A stretch of 29,412 nt of DNA from the NCBI GenBank assembly GCA_031288615.1, contig JAITRC010000016.1, positions 1-29,412 of the forward strand, written 5' to 3'. A model generated the notes under the pieces. It was not told the DNA's origin. It ran no database searches and saw only the letters and a list, made by a program, of their open reading frames with translations. A program made the position numbers and the translations under genes. Shown here piece by piece: positions 1-8,207 of the stretch (the first letter of the stretch is position 1; every line of letters begins with the position of its first letter). Source of the stretch: Tannerellaceae bacterium. Lineage in GTDB: Bacteria; Bacteroidota; Bacteroidia; Bacteroidales; Tannerellaceae.

Positions 1-29
1 GTCAGTAAAATTTTACGTCTATAATACAT
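1..29 (-). CDS. 5' end of a minus-strand gene running off the window
   Basis: An ATG at 29-27 opens a frame (MYYRRKILL...) that is still open at the window edge. A purine-rich AGGTGG lies about 8 nt upstream and could serve as a ribosome binding site. Only nine full codons are visible, so no function can be given. The basic N-terminus vaguely recalls Bacteroidetes proteins of the Panacea/DUF4065 type, but that is a guess from memory. It would be served by the minus-strand promoter at 210-217. Confidence 0.3.
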
Positions 30-44
30 ATTGCCACCTATACC

Positions 45-173
45 TTATACTGATGTACACCGTACCATGCCCCGGCCAACCATTTTCTCTCTACTATCTG
101 TCCATTGCCTCTGTCCATGTTTTACGCCTACCAAGTAATTTACGGAATCGTCGATAGATTGCCCGAACGCCAT
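45..173 (-). CDS. Possible 42-residue small protein
   Basis: A minus-strand frame starts at ATG 173 and ends at TAA 45 (42 residues). A GGGAG lies immediately before the start, and a Bacteroidetes-type -7 box lies 37 nt upstream (210-217). The product is hydrophilic with no signal peptide or membrane segment, and I do not recognise it. It would be transcribed with the partial gene that starts at 29. It could equally be untranslated leader or a decayed gene fragment. Confidence 0.2.
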   Translation of the reverse strand: MAFGQSIDDSVNYLVGVKHGQRQWTDSREKMVGRGMVRCTSV

Positions 174-209
174 CTCCCGATTTACTTCTTTCCGTATCTA
201 ATTCGGCCG

Positions 210-217
210 CAAAGGTA
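210..217 (-). promoter_or_regulatory. Minus-strand promoter -7 box
   Basis: Reads TACCTTTG on the minus strand, a match to the Bacteroidetes -7 consensus TAnnTTTG. It faces the left edge and so the small ORF at 45-173 and the partial gene at 1-29. I see no convincing -33 element. Confidence 0.5.
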
Positions 218-291
218 GCCATCTCAATTGTGAATATGCACATAAAACTGTGTTAAATACAAGAGAGGCCTTCACTACCCAGGAAATTCCT

Positions 292-299
292 TACCTTTG
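292..299 (+). promoter_or_regulatory. Promoter -7 box of the small lipoprotein gene
   Basis: TACCTTTG on the plus strand, 18 nt before ATG 318. Its position argues against the upstream ATG at 297, which lies inside the box, and supports 318 as the start. Confidence 0.6.
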
Positions 300-317
300 C
301 CACAAACAACATTCACA

Positions 318-746
318 ATGAAACACTTCATAACCATGGCAGCAATCGCAACCTTAGCCTCCTGCGCCCAAGACACTCCCAGCGTCACTCCAGAGCCCGT
401 TGATCCCAACGCGCCGACTACCTATTCATTCAAGTTGGAAGCAGAAACAGATAATTTTCCAGAGGCAATGAGTGCCTATTTCGACGAAGAGACTGGTGAA
501 TGTAAGCTTATTGCTAAGCATGGAAATCTTGTACCTTTCATCGCTACCGATACGGTGGAAATGCCTGAATATCATTCACCCATCTATCTATTTTACGGAG
601 ATTGTCTTAGACTAACTGCTTCCTTCACTCCTGAGCGTGGAAAACACACTGTCTTTGTAATATCCACAGCGGCTCTTGGAGACGAGGGGATAACAGGGAT
701 ATTTATTGCGGGTAGGGATAAAACTGTTTATACGTGGCCCCATTGA
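318..746 (+). CDS. Small exported lipoprotein, unknown function
   Basis: A 142-residue protein beginning MKHFITMAAIATLASCAQ. The short hydrophobic segment ends in a lipobox (LASC, Cys15), so it should be a signal-peptidase II lipoprotein of the cell envelope. A Pro-rich linker follows the Cys, then about 110 residues of mixed, probably beta-rich sequence that I do not recognise. ATG 318 is preferred to the in-frame ATG at 297 because the -7 box covers 297 and the lipoprotein signal fits a start at 318. It converges with the tail-fibre gene, with only 3 nt between the stop codons. Two Cys residues occur in the mature domain besides the lipidated one. No family is assigned. Confidence 0.75.
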   Translation: MKHFITMAAIATLASCAQDTPSVTPEPVDPNAPTTYSFKLEAETDNFPEAMSAYFDEETGECKLIAKHGNLVPFIATDTVEMPEYHSPIYLFYGDCLRLTASFTPERGKHTVFVISTAALGDEGITGIFIAGRDKTVYTWPH

Positions 747-749
747 CAT

Positions 750-3700
750 TCACCTTTTAATCTTTAAGGTATCTCCGTCTCTGTATACCATCCCTCCTGC
801 CAGCCCTTCTGGGCCAGCCGGTAATCCCCTAAGTATAACATATAACTTATCAACTGGCGTCATGACAACAAAAACATGGTCATTAGTACCAGTCCCAACA
901 CCAAGTTGTCCCGGCGTGATAGTAACAAATTCACCATCTGATAACCCAGAGGATAGCATTGGGTTTTTAGACAAGAGTAATCTTGGCGTATCTTCGTGCA
1001 TTCCAAGTGATGCGTATTGGCTGTCGTTATTATGGAGAGATATTTGGCCCCACACTTCACTCGGATCAATCATTACCCTATGGCCATTTTTAGCTGATTG
1101 AAATTTCCCAGTAATCGACACCTCGCCGGTGCGACCGTCAAGGAAGGCGCCGCCGTCTTGTGATTCCATCCGCTGATTTTTGAATATCCACCCTGCGATG
1201 TTGGCCTCCTCGGCCAGGAGTAGGCCGGTTGCTATGGAGGAGTATTGTGCTCCAAAACTTTCCCAGTCGTTGCCATCCCAAGCAGTATTGGTACTACCGA
1301 CGGTCTTGCTGACAATTGTTTTGCCGTCTTGTCCTTTATAGATGTACCAATAAAGACTGCCCGTTCCCCAGTCGGCATAGACCACGTCTCTCCGGATGGC
1401 ATTGTTGTACAGTGTCATGGAAGTTCCGTCGGGGTCATTCCAAGGGGCGCGACCGCGGTTCACATGCGCTGGGCCAACAGTACCGGCGGCCCCGGCGGCC
1501 CCGTCCTCTCCCGGAATAATATAGGGCGTGGGTGTGCTCCATGAGCCCCATAGCCCGGCGGAATTGATACACTGTGACACCCAAACATACCGGTGCGAGC
1601 CTTTGTTGGGTACCGCCGTCCAACCGCCGGAGATCTGTCCGGCGGCGGCGGGCTTCGTCGGGGCGGTGGCTATGCTGTCGTTTGCATAATAAGCGTACTG
1701 GTAACTTGTTCCCTGCAGGCCGGTGTGGCCCTGCGGCCCTTGCGCGCCGGTGGCTCCTGTTGACCCTGTCGGCCCTTGGGGGCCTTGTGCACCCTGCGGC
1801 CCTTGCGCACCGGTAGCCCCTTGCTGACCGAACTTTGCCCAAAGAGCCGGTGTGGAGAACGTGCTCCAGACACCGTTCTTTCTGTCCCGTTTGCAAGTCC
1901 ATTCGCACAGGTACGTTTCGGAAACGCCGGTGGGGTCATCCGTCCAACCGCTGGGTACATAGTCGTCGGTTTGTGAGGTTTCCGGCGTCGACGGCTTAGT
2001 GCTTGACGCTGTCCGCTTGTATATCCATTCGGTATCTGTACCGTCTTTGGCTCCGAACTTTGCCCAAAGAGCCGGTGTGGAGAACGTGCTCCAGACACCG
2101 TTCTTTCTGTCCCGTTTGCAAGTCCATTCGCATAGGTACGTTTCGGAAACACCGCTGGGGTCATCCGTCCAACCAATCGGTACATAGTCATCGGTTTGCG
2201 AAGTTCCCGGCGTCGACGGCTTAGTTAAGTCCGCCGTAAGCTTATAGATAAACTCTACACTATCCCCGTCTTTCCCGTCAATACCATCCTTGCCGTCCTC
2301 ACCGTCTTCCCCCTTGTATTCACTCCATTTGTATTCAGCCTTATTGGTACTTTCCGTCGCCGTCGTTTTGTTGTATGCAAAGCCTATGAATTTCTTGCCT
2401 ACACCTGAATCCGACATCCCGTTCCCGTTAACGTCGTCGGCATACTTAATCCAAGTGTAGAGCGTCTTTCCGTCCGCACCTTTTGCTCCCGGCACACCAT
2501 CGGCGCCTCTGAACTTGCTCCACGTATACACGGCCGGGTTGGTGTTTTCCACCGGCGACAGCTGATTGACGGCTATCCCTATGTAGACAGTGCTGTTCGT
2601 GGGTGTATCGTACATGGCGGACGTATTGCCGTTTTTACCGTTGGCATAGTCGGAGAACTTGATATGGGTGTAGTATGTGGTGCCGTCCGCTCCTTTAAGT
2701 CCCGGCACCCCCTGTGCACCCGGATCACCTTTGTCACCCTTCTCTCCGGAGATCTGTACCGGCGCGCTCCAGCTTTGTAGGATTTCTGTGCCGGAGGCGT
2801 TCTTTTCGCACATTGACATCCATAAGACTGATCCTTCCGGACGAGTAGGCGGCTTAGTACTCCATCCGGCCGGATTTAACCCTACCGGCACGGTGGGCAT
2901 CCCGATGAACTCACTCTCTACCTTGTAACGGTAATCCCAATATTTGCCATCGGCACCAGGCTCCCCATCCTCGCCCGTCACTTTTACCGGCGTGCTCCAC
3001 TCTGCCGCTACATACAATTCCCCCACCTTGTTAACTGTCGCCTTACTCATCCACCAGACGCCCTCTATCGAAGCCTCTTTCATGATGACGCTGTACCATG
3101 CGCAGTCGTCACCTGTATCCACACTTCCGTCTTTTGCATATCCGACTTCAAGGAAGTGTGTCCCCGCGATAGGCACGTGAATAGTGACCGTTTGTTCGGC
3201 ACTTCCTGCGATACGGGTGGTATAGTTAGCGTCCCTGCGTAACTGATCATCGTCCAGGAGACCTACAAGCGCGTAGTCAAAACGTGCTTCTGAGGACACT
3301 TTCAAACAAACACTACACGTCATATCATTGCGTAAGGTGGTAAAGGAGATACGGCTCTTTGTCAATCCGTTACCGCTGATCTTCGGCGACTTCCGCGTTC
3401 CGTCTTCCTGCAGAATCCAGTCACCCGTATAGGATAAATCGACGAAGCCGGCTTCGTACGGTGCATCTACCCACCCTGCGGGTATAACTGTCTCCGGTGT
3501 ATTGGCGGAGACTGAGGTCGGTTTGTCCGGCTCTTCCGTGCTACGTTTGAACACAAAGTTGACGAAGCTCCCCACACCGTCCTTCCCGTCTTTACCGTCC
3601 GCTCCCTTGCTGACTACCTTCTTCCAAAAGTCCGCAGACGCCGGTGTGAGACCTGCCGACGTGGTTCTTGTGCACTTGTATACATCCCCGTTCCAACTCA

Positions 3701-4598
3701 CCTTGTCCCCTGCATAGTATACCGTCCCCGTTGTCCATTCGCCTCTGTCCACCTCCAGATAGTCGACTGTACCCGCTGGCGACTGTACCATGGTACCCTT
3801 CAACACCAGCTGCCCGTCTCCGGCAGTGTTGTACGACAAGGAGGTGTTGTTATTGCCGATGCGGAAAGCATTCTGCACCAGGTCAAGAAAGTTCTGCCCA
3901 TCCGAAGAAACGATACGGTCGGTTGTGATCCTGCCCGGCAACACTTCCGTAAAGCCGTACAGGGTCACGAACGACCGTTCCCCTTCATGCGCCTTGTTGA
4001 GTATACCGACCAGGAGATGGTAATAACCTTCCTCATCGTTCATAGCGATAGCCGTTCCTGAGAGACGGAAGGTAGCCTCTTCGGTACCCTTATCCGCCTT
4101 GATGTAGAGGTAATACAGGGCGTTGTCGTCCAGTTCGTCGGACACGAATTCGTCCAACTCCCAGAAACGGTATTCCGACACATCATGCGAGGAGGAGATG
4201 GTTTGTATATCCATAGTCATGTGCTGCATCAGCCCCGCCTGGGCATACAATTTCTTGTCCGTACCGTCAAACCGGATGTGGTGAACCACCGTATTGAGAC
4301 TGTCCTTACTGTCTATGAAACGGTATTGCAGGCTCTCATCACCGGCCAGCAGGGACATTGTCCGCACTACAATGGGATTGATTGCTTCCGAGAAGTTAGT
4401 CAGCATTGCAGCTTTCAGCGCCGTAACCGTATCCATCACATCCCACCAGCGACGTTTGGAGAACACCCTGGAAGGGTTCTTCAAGTCGTTCACCATGGCA
4501 AGCTTGTTCAGTTTCTTCACTTCGGTCTTCAGCTGTTGACCCAGACTACGACTGCTGACGTCACTGAGGGTAATATCATACTCATAATCATTCAGCAT
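750..4598 (-). CDS. Phage-type tail fibre protein with collagen-like stretches
   Basis: About 1282 residues from ATG 4598; a GTG at 4634 is in frame directly after a stop codon and is a less likely start. The N-terminal 280 residues ([19 protein letters not shown] onward) resemble the baseplate-proximal part of tail fibres in Bacteroidetes prophages. Around residues 285-325 is a Trp/Tyr-rich segment ([19 protein letters not shown]) like a CBM5/12 chitin-binding fold. Several Gly-X-Y stretches follow (for example near residues 620-640, 763-776 and 922-965). Two 75-residue units end in [11 protein letters not shown]. The C-terminal part ([27 protein letters not shown]) is typical of phage tail tips. 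No capsid, terminase, integrase or lysis gene is nearby, so this is an orphan or a remnant. Function as a receptor-binding fibre is inferred from the family only. Confidence 0.75.
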   Translation of the reverse strand: MLNDYEYDITLSDVSSRSLGQQLKTEVKKLNKLAMVNDLKNPSRVFSKRRWWDVMDTVTALKAAMLTNFSEAINPIVVRTMSLLAGDESLQYRFIDSKDSLNTVVHHIRFDGTDKKLYAQAGLMQHMTMDIQTISSSHDVSEYRFWELDEFVSDELDDNALYYLYIKADKGTEEATFRLSGTAIAMNDEEGYYHLLVGILNKAHEGERSFVTLYGFTEVLPGRITTDRIVSSDGQNFLDLVQNAFRIGNNNTSLSYNTAGDGQLVLKGTMVQSPAGTVDYLEVDRGEWTTGTVYYAGDKVSWNGDVYKCTRTTSAGLTPASADFWKKVVSKGADGKDGKDGVGSFVNFVFKRSTEEPDKPTSVSANTPETVIPAGWVDAPYEAGFVDLSYTGDWILQEDGTRKSPKISGNGLTKSRISFTTLRNDMTCSVCLKVSSEARFDYALVGLLDDDQLRRDANYTTRIAGSAEQTVTIHVPIAGTHFLEVGYAKDGSVDTGDDCAWYSVIMKEASIEGVWWMSKATVNKVGELYVAAEWSTPVKVTGEDGEPGADGKYWDYRYKVESEFIGMPTVPVGLNPAGWSTKPPTRPEGSVLWMSMCEKNASGTEILQSWSAPVQISGEKGDKGDPGAQGVPGLKGADGTTYYTHIKFSDYANGKNGNTSAMYDTPTNSTVYIGIAVNQLSPVENTNPAVYTWSKFRGADGVPGAKGADGKTLYTWIKYADDVNGNGMSDSGVGKKFIGFAYNKTTATESTNKAEYKWSEYKGEDGEDGKDGIDGKDGDSVEFIYKLTADLTKPSTPGTSQTDDYVPIGWTDDPSGVSETYLCEWTCKRDRKNGVWSTFSTPALWAKFGAKDGTDTEWIYKRTASSTKPSTPETSQTDDYVPSGWTDDPTGVSETYLCEWTCKRDRKNGVWSTFSTPALWAKFGQQGATGAQGPQGAQGPQGPTGSTGATGAQGPQGHTGLQGTSYQYAYYANDSIATAPTKPAAAGQISGGWTAVPNKGSHRYVWVSQCINSAGLWGSWSTPTPYIIPGEDGAAGAAGTVGPAHVNRGRAPWNDPDGTSMTLYNNAIRRDVVYADWGTGSLYWYIYKGQDGKTIVSKTVGSTNTAWDGNDWESFGAQYSSIATGLLLAEEANIAGWIFKNQRMESQDGGAFLDGRTGEVSITGKFQSAKNGHRVMIDPSEVWGQISLHNNDSQYASLGMHEDTPRLLLSKNPMLSSGLSDGEFVTITPGQLGVGTGTNDHVFVVMTPVDKLYVILRGLPAGPEGLAGGMVYRDGDTLKIKR
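1828..2225. repeat. Tandem 225-bp repeat within the tail fibre gene
   Basis: The segments 1828-2000 and 2053-2225 are each 173 bp and nearly identical, offset by exactly 225 bp (75 codons). They encode two copies of a module that ends [18 protein letters not shown]. The first part of each copy (about 100 bp) differs at only one or two positions; the rest has scattered, mostly silent changes. The linkers between copies differ. This suggests recent duplication or gene conversion. Confidence 0.85.
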
Positions 4599-4650
4599 AT
4601 CCCGTGTATATACTCTGAATAAATAAACAAGCACTCATGGAGAATTTCGA

Positions 4651-4698
4651 CATTGTCCCGACTTCAAAGGTAGCAATAATTGAAAGCAATTCACAACA
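4651..4698 (-). promoter_or_regulatory. Duplicated promoter segment, copy 1 (before the tail gene)
   Basis: A 48-bp segment repeated at 6033-6080 with three mismatches. Read on the minus strand it holds TTG, 21 nt, then TACCTTTG (box at 4665-4672), a good match to the Bacteroidetes -33/-7 promoter. It points at the tail-fibre gene. Homology stops abruptly on both sides. The rest of the 4635-4771 gap shows nothing else that I can name. Confidence 0.7.
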
Positions 4699-4771
4699 GT
4701 GTCTTGGCGGTACAAGACAACATAAAATAAGTAGTAGAATAAATGTGGGTTACAGATCGTTTTTAAGATGA

Positions 4772-5965
4772 TTAATCTTCAGGCTGTATCTTTACCTTTA
4801 CTGTCAGAGGGATATAATTCTTTATGTTCCGACCATACAGTTGACATTCAACTTCAAACTCAGTGATATTTACCTTGTCTGTTACAACAATCCTGAGATC
4901 CTCTACAAAGGCATCTGAAGATAATCCATGCTTTATATTTCCAATAGTACTCATTATACATATATGCAAACCTTGATCAATTACGTTGGGGTAATGTAAA
5001 TTCGGATTTAATGTGTATTCGTTTCCATTTGGATCTACTGGAATTTCGTTAGCGATTATAACCCCCTCTATTTTAGGAAATATCATACACAAAGTTGCAT
5101 CTTCTATATACTTTGATCCGCAATTTTCAATAGACAGGTTTATTTTGTTAGATTTTTTCTCAAAGAGGTAATACAAGTCTTCTATAGCATATGTTTTTTC
5201 TATATTGGATAATTTCTTTTCTAATTCATCGATCGTACAATCTTCGTAAGAAAGTCCATACCCCATACTGAGAGCCATAGTCCTTCTCATATTAAATTGT
5301 TCAGGGATAAACTGAGACCCTAAGTGACTATACATATCTGCTTCCTTTTTCTTTTCTTTCAGCACTCTTTCTATTTCATTCTTTTTAAGGTCAGAAGGGA
5401 ATTTTAGAATTCCGGCTTTTCGTAGAATAATCATATTTTGATACGATTTTTCTTTCGAAGAAATTGTGATTTTATCATCAAAATAGATGTTATCATGTTT
5501 AGTTTGATATATTCTATCCAGATCAGAACGAGTCAAGTGCATTTGAGATGAACCTTTTCGGATATATCCATCACCCACTACCAAATGTTTATTTCCCGAA
5601 CTATAGTCTTTTTTGATCATATATGGTTGATTTCGACAATCAGAAATCTTCAATATCCCCAAAACCTTGTTGTCTATTTCAAATGGAGTATAATCAATAG
5701 TTATTTCCGGCTCAATATGATAATACACCAACTGTTGGATTGTCGCAGAATCAATAAGCTGGCTAATACCTAAAATGTTTCTTGTCCCGTCAGAATGAAG
5801 TTTCACCCCTATGATAATATATTTATCTGAAAGAGTGTCTGCGTTAGCCATAGACATAACATCCTTCAATAAATCAACATACTTATCCTTAGTATACTCT
5901 ATTGCTTTAAAATCAATGGATGTATTTTCGTTTTCATACCTTATAACGTCTTCAATTTTATTCAT
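4772..5965 (-). CDS. AlbA_2/Schlafen-like domain protein
   Basis: A 397-residue cytoplasmic protein. Residues 1-160 carry the pattern of the AlbA_2 (formerly AAA_4, Schlafen-related) domain: a YENENTSIDFKA start, VMSMANADTLSDKYIIIGV near residues 36-54, and a closing GDGYIRKGSSQMHLTRSDLDRIY. This domain is found in putative transcription regulators and nucleic-acid-binding proteins, some linked to phage defence. Residues 200-265 are charged and helical. Residues 270-397 form a beta-rich region that I cannot name. The gene is clearly richer in A and T than its neighbours, suggesting horizontal transfer. Its own promoter (6033-6080) is a near-copy of that before the tail gene. No partner gene is adjacent. 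ATG 5965 is the start. The domain call is fairly firm; a defence or regulatory role is inference. Confidence 0.75.
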   Translation of the reverse strand: MNKIEDVIRYENENTSIDFKAIEYTKDKYVDLLKDVMSMANADTLSDKYIIIGVKLHSDGTRNILGISQLIDSATIQQLVYYHIEPEITIDYTPFEIDNKVLGILKISDCRNQPYMIKKDYSSGNKHLVVGDGYIRKGSSQMHLTRSDLDRIYQTKHDNIYFDDKITISSKEKSYQNMIILRKAGILKFPSDLKKNEIERVLKEKKKEADMYSHLGSQFIPEQFNMRRTMALSMGYGLSYEDCTIDELEKKLSNIEKTYAIEDLYYLFEKKSNKINLSIENCGSKYIEDATLCMIFPKIEGVIIANEIPVDPNGNEYTLNPNLHYPNVIDQGLHICIMSTIGNIKHGLSSDAFVEDLRIVVTDKVNITEFEVECQLYGRNIKNYIPLTVKVKIQPED

Positions 5966-6032
5966 TTTAAACTATGTTTATTCACCTCGTTCTATCGGAA
6001 CATAACTTATTGTTCTTGTTTTCCAACTATCT

Positions 6033-6080
6033 CATTGTCCCAACCCCAAAGGTAGCAATAATTGAAAGCAATTCACAACA
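6033..6080 (-). promoter_or_regulatory. Duplicated promoter segment, copy 2 (before the AlbA gene)
   Basis: Second copy of the 48-bp segment at 4651-4698, with the -7 box TACCTTTG on the minus strand at 6047-6054 and TTG 21 nt upstream. It lies 67 nt before ATG 5965. The remainder of the gap (6081-6243) has no convincing gene; a weak KTSC-like reading frame is treated in the findings. Confidence 0.7.
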
Positions 6081-6243
6081 CCGATCGGACAGTGAGTTTA
6101 TCGGCTTTGACAAGCAGGGTATTATACAGGTTGTCTTCGGCAAGACTAAAAGAATCAAAAAAACATATTACCGTATGACAACAAAGCGCCCTCGTATTTC
6201 CTTTCCAACCTTCACATTTCTCACCCACTCACCTTCCCACCTG

Positions 6244-6639
6244 TGGAGCTGGAGAGATTCGAACTCTCGTCCAAACGAGGAATTAATCCGCTTTCTACAT
6301 GTTTATCTCCGCTTCGGTTGTCGGGAGCGGGCAAGACCGGAGCCACCAACCCACACCTTAGCCTCTTCTTTTTCGCTTGCCGTACGAGGCTACGACAAAC
6401 TATCTCCGATACTACTGCACCACCTTATCGAACCGCTTCGGAGCCAGAGCATCCGGGTGATGTTGCGTCCCCACACCCGTGCGGGGATGAAGCGTTGAAC
6501 CTACTATTCTTCGGTTACGCAGCGCAAGCGTAATTATTTTCGCCAGATAAAAGGTCGCCGGCTGAGATTAAGGTGCTAACCAACCACGCACCACATGCTT
6601 ACAGACCACTTCTGCCCGCTGTCAATGCCAGTCAGCCCC
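6244..6639 (-). ncRNA. ssrA: Transfer-messenger RNA (tmRNA)
   Basis: A one-piece tmRNA of 396 nt. The 5' end (GGGGCTGACTGGCATTGACA from 6639) and the 3' end (GAGAGTTCGAATCTCTCC then AGCTCCA, ending at 6244) form the alanyl tRNA-like acceptor stem and T arm; the CCA tail is not encoded. The tag-coding segment is at 6544-6515: GGC GAA AAT AAT TAC GCT TGC GCT GCG TAA, encoding GENNYACAA. tmRNA with SmpB rescues stalled ribosomes and marks the nascent chain for proteolysis. The usual Bacteroidales tag ends in ALAA; here the third residue from the end is Cys. The gene is transcribed toward the AlbA gene and lies 52 bp downstream of the ostA-like gene. Confidence 0.95.
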
Positions 6640-6652
6640 ATGATCTTCGCCG

Positions 6653-6660
6653 CAAAGGTA
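6653..6660 (-). promoter_or_regulatory. ssrA promoter -7 box
   Basis: TACCTTTG on the minus strand, 13 nt before the first base of the tmRNA. It sits between the ostA-like stop and ssrA, so ssrA has its own promoter. No clear -33 element. Confidence 0.6.
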
Positions 6661-6691
6661 TTTATTTTTTTCAGCTACGCACCACCACCAC

Positions 6692-8134
6692 TCACCGCAA
6701 GAAGATTTCTTCGCGGGACAGCGGCCGGTGCGGAGCAGCGAAGAGCGGTTTAAATCCGGACAGTTCATTTTCACCGGCGGGCACCAGGGGTATTGGTGTG
6801 AGTGTCCCGCGTGGCGATGAGCGGGCGACAAGGCGTTCCATGCGTCCCGAGTAAATATATATACTCAGTTCACCGCTACGGGTACGGTTAAGGTTCACGT
6901 ACGTGCTATCGGTTTCGGGGGGGTAGTAGATTGATTCGGCGTTGCCGGACAGTTCTATGCGCCGGTCGGTGGGATTCGGAAAGTACACCTGCATATCGAC
7001 GCCTTTGAGTTGGTTGTAGAAGGTGTCTGGTGGGCAGGTGACCTGTTGTATGGCGAAGGCGTTGGGGCGTATGTGCGCGTAGCGGAGGGTTGTATCGCCA
7101 AGGAGTAGGTCAATTGTGTCGCCAAGGAGTTGGAGTTGGTTTTGCCAGAGGCGGGGGTTGCCGTACATACGCAGGGTGGAGTCGCTGTCGGTGAACGAGA
7201 GTGAGTCGGTGCTACCTTGTATATCGCTACGGTAGAACCGTACACCGTAGTACGCAACCGTGAGGCGTGTACTATCCACACCGAGTGTTAGGATCGTGTC
7301 GGCATGCAGATACAGGGTGTCGCCGCTACTATATTCGAGCAAGCAAGCTCGGAGGCTGACGAACGAACGCTTCGCGTCACCATTGTGATAGCCATAATCT
7401 CCGGTCAGGGTAACGCTGGCGCTGCTATCGCATATCTCCACACACCCAAACCCCTCACCGACTGTCTTCGGGCGGTCGAAGTAGATTGAATCGGCCACCA
7501 GCGTTCGCCCACCGCTTTCCACTATGGAGCGGTCGAGGAAGTACCCTCGATTCTGTTCGGTATGGTATTGTCCTCGTTGGGTGTATATTGTAGCCGAGTC
7601 GGTGAGGATACGCGAAGGCCCCAGTATTGTGGCTTCTTTGCTGGGGGGATGGTACAGCAGGGTATCGGAGAGCAGCCTAAAGTCGTTAGTTTGAAGATCT
7701 ACGCTATCGCGAAACACCGCCTTCGCGTCACCCAAGTCATAATTCAGACCGGCTGCCGTCACGCTCACTTCCGTATGCACCAGCTTCACCTCCTGACGCA
7801 GCCGTGCCAGCTGGCTATCGCCGTCATAGTGCAGGTAGCGCCCGTAGAGGTGGATAGTATCACCTTGTGTTATGTGCACATCCCCGAACGCTTCCAGCGA
7901 GTTCCCGCTCTCATAGAAGTACGCGCTATCGCAGTACATCCGTGCACCTCCTTGTCTGAACGCTACATCTCCGCGCAGCACCTGCACATCCGGTGCCTGG
8001 GCTTTATGGAAGACGAGTGAGTCGGCGCGTTCGAGGTACACCCGTTCTCGTTCGCTTCGCGACACCGCATTCCACAGGCACCCCCACCCGATCAGTACAA
8101 TTACCAGCCGTGACAACCCTGACTTATTCCACAA
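6692..8134 (-). CDS. OstA-like (LptA/LptD-domain) protein
   Basis: A 480-residue protein with an N-terminal hydrophobic segment (residues 8-25), then repeated beta-jelly-roll sequence typical of the OstA/LptA superfamily. The repeating unit has the form DSAYFYESGNSLEAFGDVHI, LQTNDFRLLSDTLLYHP and GRTLVADSIYFDRP. In Gram-negative bacteria such proteins form the periplasmic bridge that carries LPS to the outer membrane. Bacteroidetes carry OstA-like proteins of this type distinct from full-length LptD, and no beta-barrel is present here. The Cys near residue 19 is not in a good lipobox, so I read the N-terminus as a signal peptide or anchor. It lies 73 bp downstream of the SusD-like gene on the same strand. 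A role in LPS export is from family knowledge. Confidence 0.8.
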   Translation of the reverse strand: MWNKSGLSRLVIVLIGWGCLWNAVSRSERERVYLERADSLVFHKAQAPDVQVLRGDVAFRQGGARMYCDSAYFYESGNSLEAFGDVHITQGDTIHLYGRYLHYDGDSQLARLRQEVKLVHTEVSVTAAGLNYDLGDAKAVFRDSVDLQTNDFRLLSDTLLYHPPSKEATILGPSRILTDSATIYTQRGQYHTEQNRGYFLDRSIVESGGRTLVADSIYFDRPKTVGEGFGCVEICDSSASVTLTGDYGYHNGDAKRSFVSLRACLLEYSSGDTLYLHADTILTLGVDSTRLTVAYYGVRFYRSDIQGSTDSLSFTDSDSTLRMYGNPRLWQNQLQLLGDTIDLLLGDTTLRYAHIRPNAFAIQQVTCPPDTFYNQLKGVDMQVYFPNPTDRRIELSGNAESIYYPPETDSTYVNLNRTRSGELSIYIYSGRMERLVARSSPRGTLTPIPLVPAGENELSGFKPLFAAPHRPLSREEIFLR

Positions 8135-8207
8135 TTAAATGTACAAAACGTTTCCCCGCCAATTGCCCGCGAAGTTACGACAAGTTCTTGGAATCGCAAG
8201 CTTGGGC

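Noticed and set aside
1700..2745. CRISPR-like array
   Set aside because: The repeats lie in a long coding frame and encode Gly-X-Y and 75-residue protein modules; no spaced palindromic repeats.
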